The notes under the pieces are model-generated. The model did no database searches, had not been told where the DNA came from, and saw only the letters and a program-made list of their open reading frames with translations. A program made the position numbers and the translations under genes. 64,000 bases of DNA. Origin: Dendrolimus kikuchii. Taxonomy: Eukaryota > Arthropoda > Insecta > Lepidoptera > Lasiocampidae. Positions 57,053 through 64,000 of the stretch are shown here, piece by piece. How positions within the stretch are numbered: position 1 is the stretch's first letter; each line of letters begins with the position of its first letter. Where the stretch lies: NCBI GenBank assembly GCA_019925095.2, contig CM034405.1, positions 13,417,401-13,481,400 of the forward strand, read 5' to 3'.

Positions 57053-57574
57053 GGAAATAATGCGTTAAATTGTAAGCAGTTTGTTCCGGTTCACAATATT
57101 TCAATAGCTCTCGAGATAGATTATAATCTAACGGTCTGTACAATTTAACCATGACATATATACTCTAATATAGCCAATTAATAACGGCGTTCATTTTAAC
57201 TTTATAACTAAGTTGCATTTGGCCACAGTACCTAACTATAATATTATTTCAGATGGAACAGAGATATTAGCCGAGCCCAGCTAACTAAAGATATATTATT
57301 AACCTACAAATTTTATAAATAGTCTCAAGTTCCTGTTTCTAACCAGATATTTCAGTTCTCTTAATTAAATCAGGTTTTTCATACTTTTGTTTACATTCTT
57401 TAATACTTGATGACACTGCTTTTCAGCTTTGAGTTTTCGTTTTTACTAAATACTAACTGTCTTATTCATAGAGAGTTAGAGTAAGTTTGAACGCTTCTTT
57501 AACCACCATAAAGAACTGTTCAAACATACTTGACTATCAAATGTATCATCATCATGGAAGGAAGTTTCGCGGGC

Positions 57575-58145
57575 AGACGATAGTCTATAATATTATAATA
57601 TGCTAAATATGTCGTCTCTCTACATTGAAGTTATTAAAAAAAAACACAATTGGAATAGACTATATAAACGATGGAGACACGATGATTTTTTTTAGATTTC
57701 TTGTCTGTTAGTCGGTTTTTCTGTTTGTTCGGGATTTACGTAAAAACTACTAGGCCGATTGCGATTCGATTTTCGCTGATCGTGAGCAAATTCTCACACT
57801 TAAATTCTGCGCTACCTTTTATTCCGGAATCGCACGGGAAATTTTCCGGGAACGGTTTAAAGAGGCCAGAATAAAAAAAGCTTTCTTATTTCGATGCGAT
57901 GTTTTTACTCATTGATAGCAAATTTTCTGAAATTAAATCTGTGATACTTTTTATCCTGGGGATCCCGCGAATTTTCTCAGGAGCTGGTTAAAGTTGTTAG
58001 GACGCTTACAAATTAGTTTATTTATTCTTACACGATTTTAGACACGATACATTATTTTTTAAATACAGCAATACTTTGTGTCCTGGGCATCTCACGGAAA
58101 TTTTCCCGAGGGTGGTTTCTAGTGGTTAGTATGCATATAAATTAG
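57575..58145 (-). repeat. Retroposon-tail copy nested in the long-TIR element
   Basis: It shares 'actatataaacgatgg', 'gatttcttgtctgtta' and 'cgtaaaaactactaggccga' with 36495-37380 and, reversed, with 5700-6355. A short further piece, 'ctttgtctgtacattgaagc', occurs near 58660. Confidence 0.65.
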
Positions 58146-58149
58146 CTTA

Positions 58150-59357
58150 TACTAAAACACAATGCACTTTCTTTTTCAAATAAGTAAAAATAGAAAAAGT
58201 ATCAATTATTTATTTGCATAACAATTAGTTGATTCAGATTCAATTGATACTAAAACGATGGTTTACGTTCTTTTCCGAATGCTTTGTTAGTTTATATTCC
58301 GGGAAATTCCTATTAAAGTCGTTATACTGCATAAAAATTGGCTGATTCCGATACGATTTCACCAGAACGTTAGATTAAGCTTTTTTCAATGACTGGGGTA
58401 TATTATATATATGTATAGTATGATCTCAGTATAGATCATGAGAATTCATATACGTATTAGACATTAAAATAGTATCCAAGAAACATCAATTATTCATTGC
58501 TGATAAAAAAAGGTTTATCTCGAATTCTAAATTTCTTATGTATTGAAACTCTTTAGTAGATATTTCAACAAACTCACATATACATAGAAAATATACTCAC
58601 ATATACATAGTGTATTATGTCAAATGAAATGTTAAAATTAAGTTAATATTGTAAAATAGCTTTGTCTGTACATTGAAGCTATTAAAAAAACCAATTGGGA
58701 TCCAATTGTTTGATTGATGGAAAATTGAAACAATTAATGTTTTTTTTTTCATAAATATGTTAATTTCTATGAGGTTTTCACTATTATACAGACATTTTTT
58801 ACTTAAATGCTGAAAAAGCTAATATCATGGGAATTCTAGTGTAATTTGTCAGGAAACTGGATTCACTTTTTCATGTTTTTACTCCTATACTTTAGTGACG
58901 GAAAGTTCCAAAATTTTCTTGGGAATAATGCGCCTAGATATAGCATGAAAACTATTCGTGTTACTCTTATTACAGCATAGTTTAATACTTTATGACATTT
59001 TTATACATGACCATATTGGGACTCTTGAGATTTCCCGGGATTTCCTTCCACTTCCAAACCACTAGATCAACTTTGACGCAATGTTCGCAAATCACAAGAC
59101 ACTGTCTGTAATTATTAGAAATCCTTAGTGAAGAAACATCTGTAGTTGAATAAGTCTTTAGTAAATTACAAATATCGGGAGTTTATGAATATATCCAGGA
59201 TTCATGTATTGTCATATTAAATATTTATTCAATTTTACATATTGATAAAATAACTTTAATCTTTGCTATCTAAGTAATGAAAATGAAGTCGAAGGCAAAT
59301 ACTAGTTACGTTATAAAAATGAAAAAGATTTTTATAACAGTAATAATACTATTGGAA
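58150..59357. other. Interior of the long-TIR element, no coding frame
   Basis: It is AT-rich with many stops in all frames. The phrase 'gggaaatt' recurs, probably decayed retroposon-tail units in tandem. No transposase motif was found. Confidence 0.5.
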
Positions 59358-59681
59358 TTTTGATTTAGTATGAAATCATCTCGATTTGACACTAATCACA
59401 TTTAGAATAGAGTTCATTTTTCTAGTGTGTCTCTTTGTTTTGGCGAGATGGTTGTTAACATATTAATGGTGACCTGAATGTACTCATGTATTTGGCGTTG
59501 TCGGTGTACTGATGTATTTGGTCAAGACGGGTGATTCGATCTATTAGACGACAATGGTTGTACCGATACTAATGATCACTTTCGATGTTCTTATCTATTT
59601 GATCATCTTGGCTGCTTCTTTCTATAAGACGCTGACTGTAGATTAAACAAACATTCAAGTACGTATGGATTTTTATTCCAG

Positions 59682-59861
59682 GAAAAGGCAACAAAATGGA
59701 CGGAGAACCACGAAATCGACGGCTTGACAACAAACGGTGTCCTCATAATGCACCCGCGGGGCGATTTTTGCGGCGGAAGCGCGACATGCGGCCCATGGCG
59801 CGAGACATCTGTCGGCGGCGCCGTGTTCTCGCTAAGGGAAAGCCGATCGGCACAGCAGAAG
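59682..59861 (+). CDS. Pli: Pellino, internal coding exon (end of FHA/wing region)
   Basis: The acceptor 'tttttattccag' and the donor CAGAAG|gtaaaa bound 60 codons, phase 0 on both sides. It encodes EKATKWTENHEIDGLTTNGV, LIMHPRGDFCGG, GPWRETSVGGAVFSLRESRS and AQQK, exactly the stretch that follows FLG in Pellino proteins. DGLTTNGVLIMHPRG and WRE-SVGG are family signatures of the FHA core and its wing. The only host-derived sequence left in front of the acceptor is about 43 bp, because a transposon ends at 59638. Frames 59696-60076, 59724-59924 and 59603-59893 are shadows. Confidence 0.97.
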
Positions 59862-61396
59862 GTAAAACGATTAATTGTGACACGCTTTTGCAACTCGCGT
59901 TTTTATTTCGAAGAAATACATTAGGCATTTTCAGTTCATGTTTTTTTTTGTGGGTAAATCCCAAAGGAAATAGGGTTATTGAAACGTTGATATTTTGTAT
60001 TGGGTCTTTGCCAGAAGTTGTTGTATTATCGTTGCCACTACGTTTCGACAAACGTATAACACAATTTGGAGAATAATAGTTTAATGGTCAAATGCACGCA
60101 GGACCGGTGTTAACTACCCCGGGCGAGTCATGCATTTGGCGTCCTTTTATATGCTACTAATATTACGACCATGATAGTTTGTGAGGATGTATGGATGCAT
60201 GTTTGTCAATGTTACTCTCCTAGGCAAAAACTAGTGAACGGATTTTAATGATATTTCACAGTTAGCTTACGCCCCAAGCAGTAGTCCGCGCTGCCCTCGG
60301 CTAAAGCCAGCCCTGAGTGCATGATTGCTGATGTGCAATATCAGGACATTTTAAGCGAAGCTTTATATGTTTTCAGTCTAGGGATTGCAATCCGGAAAAC
60401 CGGGTCGAGTAATCCGGCAGATCCGACATCAATATACAGTCCCCGGTTCCAGTACAAACATGACGGATCCGGTGATTACATATTTTGGCAAAATAATCGC
60501 GCGTTGCATGAATAAGTAGGTACTTTAAACGCGTGGTGTTTGTGCATTTGAGTAGTTTGACGCTGAGCCACCCCGTGCCTGCGCCGCAGCGTGATTATAT
60601 CGATAGGCAGACGAGTCAGATGGCACATTCAACACAATCTGTTTTCGTTTATCAAACAAAATATTTATTGTTTGTTTAAAAACTAAAGAGTAAGAATATT
60701 AAACAGAATAATTATTGTGAAATATTATTGTGACCTCAGTTGAGATTAATTCTTATGTTTAATTTTTATAATTATGATTTATAATATTGATTTCTACTTT
60801 ATCTTTAAAATCTAAGAAGACTGAATCACAAGTACTTTACGTTAAAGACACTGTTTTTTTAAGGTTTTATTTAATTTGACTTTTATAATAATTGGTAATG
60901 TAATTTAATTTGTTTTGACACTGATAATTTAATTCTTTTCTCTTTTTAAAATTAGTCGTAATGATGTTGATTTCATATACGTATCGTTTTATTTTTACAC
61001 TTCATTAACAGTCCACGTCGGAACGAAAAAGGAGAGTTATCCAGGTTTATATTAATATGGCCGGATTGACGGAAATCCTGTCGGATACGGCCGGATTGAA
61101 AATGAAGTCTGATTGCAATCCCTATTTCAGTTTGCTATTTTATTTCTATTAGTAGAATATTTAATAATCTAGAAAGTAGCTGGCGATATATCGATAATAA
61201 TTTATTTTTAGAAACAAGGAAAAAAACCGGGGTTTACCAGGAAGTTCCAGAGTAGCCATTAGAAGTATCTTTTAAGTGATTCAAGCATGCTATTAATTGA
61301 ATAAAAATATATACACCACTACATATATCCGTTGTGATTATTTGTAATGAAAAATATGATGATATAGACTTAGATACCAATATTTGGAATTTCCAG
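59862..61396. other. Pellino intron (1535 bp)
   Basis: A GTAAAA donor and a 'ggaatttccag' acceptor bound it. Around 60160-60280 is a retroposon-like phrase set ('aaaaactagtgaacggattt', 'gatatttcacagttagctta'). About 60380-60420 and 61030-61110 share 'ccggattg'-type phrases. No exon was recognised in it. Confidence 0.55.
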
Positions 61397-61504
61397 GGTT
61401 TGCCGTGTCAGGCAGAAACAAATGTTCTCAGGGACGGTACAATGATTGACTTATGTGGCGCTACACTATTGTGGAGGAGTGCAGAAGGGCTAAAGAATTC
61501 ACCA
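61397..61504 (+). CDS. Pli: Pellino, internal coding exon (link to RING-like half)
   Basis: Thirty-six codons in phase 0 lie between 'aatttccag' and CCA|gtaagt. The peptide GLPCQAETNVLRDGTMIDLC, then GATLLWRSAEGLKNSP, matches the conserved Pellino block DGTxIDLCGATLLWR that joins the FHA part to the RING-like part. It follows AQQK of the preceding exon without gap. Confidence 0.96.
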
Positions 61505-61624
61505 GTAAGTTTTACATTTAATACATAACTACATCCATCAGAAATTGGGATTAAATTTATTTTTTTGGTAATGGTTTAGTTTAGTGATTTTCAGGTACAT
61601 CCGGTCAGTTCATGTCTTAACGTC

Positions 61625-61690
61625 GGTAGATATTTGACATTACATGTACAGAGCTTATGTCGAACTTTAACCGATAGTAAGGCATAGGTG
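61625..61690. repeat. MITE fragment, 'aaccgatagtaagg' family
   Basis: The inner inverted phrases 'cgtcggtagatatttgacat' and 'tgtcgaactttaaccgatag' match the core of the MITE at 53535-53682. The outer ends are missing. Confidence 0.55.
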
Positions 61691-62204
61691 GCCATTAGTC
61701 CACGTTAAATTTTATTGCAGTAACTATTTCATGCAAAATTATTCATTACGCAGTCTGTAGCTAATTTGGAGTTCACAAAATTTGACGCGCGTCATTAAGG
61801 TAATGTACTTGCATCTAATCTATAAAAGCACCACTCCACGGCCTACTCAAATGGATTCATATTAATATGGTAATATGTAAATGTGAATGGATTTCGTTTT
61901 GGCGCATGTTTCCTTATTTTTAACCTTTTTTTGTAATGAATCGGTAAAAACTGTCATGTAGGTATACATATTCGTTTTAATTAATATTAATCCAAGTCAC
62001 CTATTTAATTAATACAATTAATTTATTATCCTCAATTCCTGAATAACACTAAAGTTGTGTTCATTTGATACCATTATTTTTATAATAATATCAGGTTATA
62101 AACAGGACAGGCTGGGTACTGAGTCCTGTATTTTTAGGATAAAAGACGGTATACTCGCCATTTATGTCGAAAGCGGATTATTGGTTTTCAAATATATCGA
62201 TTAG

Positions 62205-62300
62205 CTGGTTTCATCACGACGTTTTCCTTCACTTTCTGTACGTGATCATACACATGAAAAAATTCGAACCCACGTCGATGGAACTATGCATTAGCCACTA
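62205..62300 (-). repeat. SINE fragment
   Basis: It contains 'tttcatcacgacgttttcct' and a B-box-like 'aaaattcgaacccacgtcg', and ends 'gcattagccacta', the reversed tRNA-like head. It is the same family as 46497-46795. Confidence 0.6.
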
Positions 62301-62302
62301 AC

Positions 62303-62557
62303 GGCCGGATCCAATATCTTATTATTAATTCACTTGCCCATCATCGTTTGAATTTTATTTTCACATTACTTCTATGCAGCTTATGTCAAATTTTAACCGA
62401 TAGTTCTGATCGCCCTACACCTGTCATTTTTACATAGTCACTCCCACATTGGCAAAATCAACGCGCGCATAAAGCGTTGGAGCCATCGCCGACCAAGAAT
62501 ATATAGATAGATAGTAAGGCCAATGGCCGGCCGGCAAGATATAGGAACCGGACCTAA
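62303..62557. repeat. MITE with 'ttcctatatctta' ends, copy 2
   Basis: The ends 'ggccggatccaatatctta' and 'caagatataggaaccggacc' are inverted. The core 'gtcaaattttaaccgatag' is shared with copy 1. About 100 bp of extra sequence (62405-62515) splits the right arm, which resumes at 'tagtaaggccaatggccgg'. Confidence 0.7.
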
Positions 62558-62849
62558 GTTACCACGGTTTATTCTCGCCGCCCACTGACACGCTCTACCG
62601 TTTCTTATATATTTCGGTGTCAGCCAACTGCAGGCAAATGCTGAACATGGTCTCTTCAAGTTTGCGCCACATATCTCGAATATCCTCTTCCCTTATTCAG
62701 CGCTTACCGGAAAACTTACCTATTTTGATATCATCCATACTCTATATGAATATTATACATGCTAAAGTAATTTATATTTGTTTATCTGTTACACATTCAC
62801 GGAAAAACCACGGTATAGATTTTGCTGTTTGGTTTATTTATTTATTTTG

Positions 62850-63148
62850 TTATTGTTGAGGCATAGTAGACACGCTGACTGCTCCACTGTGATGGAAAAT
62901 GGTTACCGTCGCCTATGGAGATTGGCAACATCAGAGGTCCTGCCAATGTGCTGCCGGTCTTGAAGGGAAAACTGGAACCTGACCACTGATGTCGGAACAC
63001 AACTCAAAATTGTTATGACGGCATACTCTAGACCAGGGATGATAGCCATCTAGATGGGCAAATACGCTACCACCTGGCTGTGGGTTGTTTTGTCGCCTTT
63101 TACGACGGAGGAATTAGTATTCTTTTTCCGTTCCTGCACGGACATGTG
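62850..63148 (-). repeat. Family A retroposon copy, diverged
   Basis: It runs on the - strand from 'tgtccgtgcaggaacggaaa' to 'gtctactatgcctcaacaat' with an A/T-rich tail. All segments are recognisable but more substitutions are present than in the other copies, so it is an older insertion. Confidence 0.75.
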
Positions 63149-63285
63149 TGTTCTTAATATCGAGAATGGACATAGCATTCATTTTATATATAGTATAACC
63201 TGTGTTGCTTGCTTGGTCTCAATAAACTAAGGTTTTTTGGGGTTTAAAACGCTGGTTGATTAGTAGAAATAATGTTTGCGTACAG

Positions 63286-63442
63286 ACGAAACGCGATTTA
63301 GAAGCGTTAGTTGACGAGTTGAACGCCGGCCGGCCGCAGTGCCCCGTTGGTTTGAATACGCTGGTGATACCGCGCAAGCTGTCAACTGCACATCAGGATC
63401 TCAACCAGCCCTACGTTTATCTCAATTGCGGACACGTGCAAG
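63286..63442 (+). CDS. Pli: Pellino, internal coding exon (start of RING-like domain)
   Basis: The acceptor 'ttgcgtacag' and the donor CAAG|gtaaac bound 157 bp. It enters in phase 0 and leaves in phase 1 within a Gly codon. It encodes TKRDLEALVDELNAGRPQCP, VGLNTLVIPRKLS and NQPYVYLNCGHVQG, the Pellino sequence that opens the C-terminal RING-like ligase domain; the Cys and His of CGHVQG are its first zinc ligands. The remaining Cys/His pairs and the stop codon must lie beyond base 64000. The longer open frame 63256-63579 runs through the donor into intron and is not the real exon. Confidence 0.96.
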
Positions 63443-63808
63443 GTAAACATTATACATTTTTATATACAACATTAAAAAAAATAAGTTTTAGAATATTTTT
63501 CTTAGAATATGTATCTAGTTTTGTATGCGAAAACTGTAGAATGAGTTTATTGTTATTTGAGAAATATGTCATGTTATAAAACCCGATAATAGTTTTGTAA
63601 CAATCAAATCGAATCAAATCAAATTTCTTTGTTCAAAACATGGTTAAACAGTTAGCATATATGTTATAGTGTACACATGTTTTGCTCACATAGGAGCATA
63701 TAAATATTAATAATAAATTTTATTAAATTATATAATGTTAAATGAAACATTACTGTCAAAAAGTAATAATAATAATAACATTCATAAGTCAAGGAAGGTA
63801 TTTATTTA
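63443..63808. other. Start of next Pellino intron
   Basis: AT-rich sequence following the donor 'gtaaac'. Includes tandem 'aatcaaatcgaatcaaatc' at about 63600. No exon was seen before the window ends. Confidence 0.6.
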
Positions 63809-63810
63809 CA

Positions 63811-64000
63811 ACTAGCGGACCCGGCAGACTTCGTTCTGTCAAAAAGATTTAGAATGTGGCAGTTTTTTATTCCTATCTATTTTATAGGCAAAAAATTCTC
63901 CTGAACAGAACCGTCACCCTGGTGATAGGGCGGTGTGTGGGGTTCAGCTCGGGTGACCAAAGTATCTTCGCTTGCACGAACTTTGGCCACCCTTCTGGGA
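63811..64000 (+). repeat. Retroposon tail, 'actagcggacccggcagac' family, cut by window end
   Basis: It begins 'aactagcggacccggcagac' minus nothing visible upstream and continues with 'tcgttctgtcaaaaagattt' and 'cctatctattttataggc'. This start type is common among lepidopteran retroposon ends. The 3' end is outside the window. Confidence 0.65.

Larger units (their letters stand above)
56399..59638. mobile_element. 3.2-kb DNA element with ~280-bp terminal inverted repeats
   Basis: The left terminus (56399 to about 56680) and the right terminus (about 59358 to 59638) are inverted copies differing at only a few bases. The outer ends are CAGTCAGCGTCTTATAGAAA and its complement, each next to TA (56397-56398 and 59639-59640), a likely TA target duplication. 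The interior carries no transposase frame; it contains a retroposon tail (57575-58145) and palindromes near 57033. The TA target fits the Tc1/mariner group, but long inverted repeats also occur in other classes, so the superfamily is open. It sits between Pellino coding exons and is over 90% of that intron. Confidence 0.88.
61505..63285. other. Pellino intron (1781 bp) filled with short repeats
   Basis: It contains a MITE piece (61625-61690), a SINE piece (62205-62300), a full MITE (62303-62557) and a family A retroposon (62850-63148). No alternative exon was recognised. Confidence 0.7.

Noticed and set aside
7268..63148. CRISPR-like interpretation of regularly repeated units
   Set aside because: The repeats are ~300 bp, dispersed, in both orientations and irregularly spaced in a eukaryotic intron.

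Overview
This is AT-rich, repeat-laden eukaryotic DNA, almost certainly from a moth or butterfly. The repeats point to Lepidoptera: a cecropia-type mariner, a DD37D mariner, a CR1-like LINE whose ORF1 carries a baculovirus-FP-like domain, tRNA-derived SINEs, and many retroposon tails of the 'ctagctgtgcccgcgac' type that end in 'taatattagtatagat'. I see no bacterial-style operons, tRNA genes, rRNA or CRISPR array.

The only host gene I can support is Pellino (Drosophila Pli), an E3 ubiquitin ligase scaffold of Toll/IL-1R-type innate immune signalling. It runs on the + strand as five internal coding exons: 10730-10961, 55988-56182, 59682-59861, 61397-61504 and 63286-63442. All have consensus AG/GT borders and a continuous frame, and together they encode about 291 residues covering the FHA-like substrate-binding half and the first residues of the RING-like half. 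The short N-terminal exon should lie upstream of 10730 and was not found. The rest of the RING-like domain lies beyond base 64000.

Everything else is intron (or sequence upstream of the first visible exon) and is dominated by mobile DNA. 1-10.7 kb: a DD37E mariner relic, a hAT-like non-autonomous element with a nested LINE tail, SINE pieces and retroposon tails. 11-56 kb: a 45-kb intron holding a 4-kb CR1-like LINE with two ORFs (- strand), two solo LTRs of one family with exact 4-bp target duplications, a full-length but frameshifted cecropia mariner, a DD37D mariner with a lost catalytic Asp, and most of about 13 copies of one short retroposon family. 56-59.6 kb: a 3.2-kb element with inverted repeats of about 280 bp that makes up over 90% of the third Pellino exon gap and ends 43 bp before the splice acceptor. 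60-64 kb: small introns with MITE, SINE and retroposon copies.

The genes do not form a pathway: one immune gene has been expanded by transposons. I found no clearly new biological system. The most useful leads are the long-inverted-repeat element beside the exon-3 acceptor, the FP-domain LINE ORF1, the solo LTR pair, several perfect snapback palindromes, and a GC-rich block with two exact TGACGTCA sites inside the 45-kb intron.
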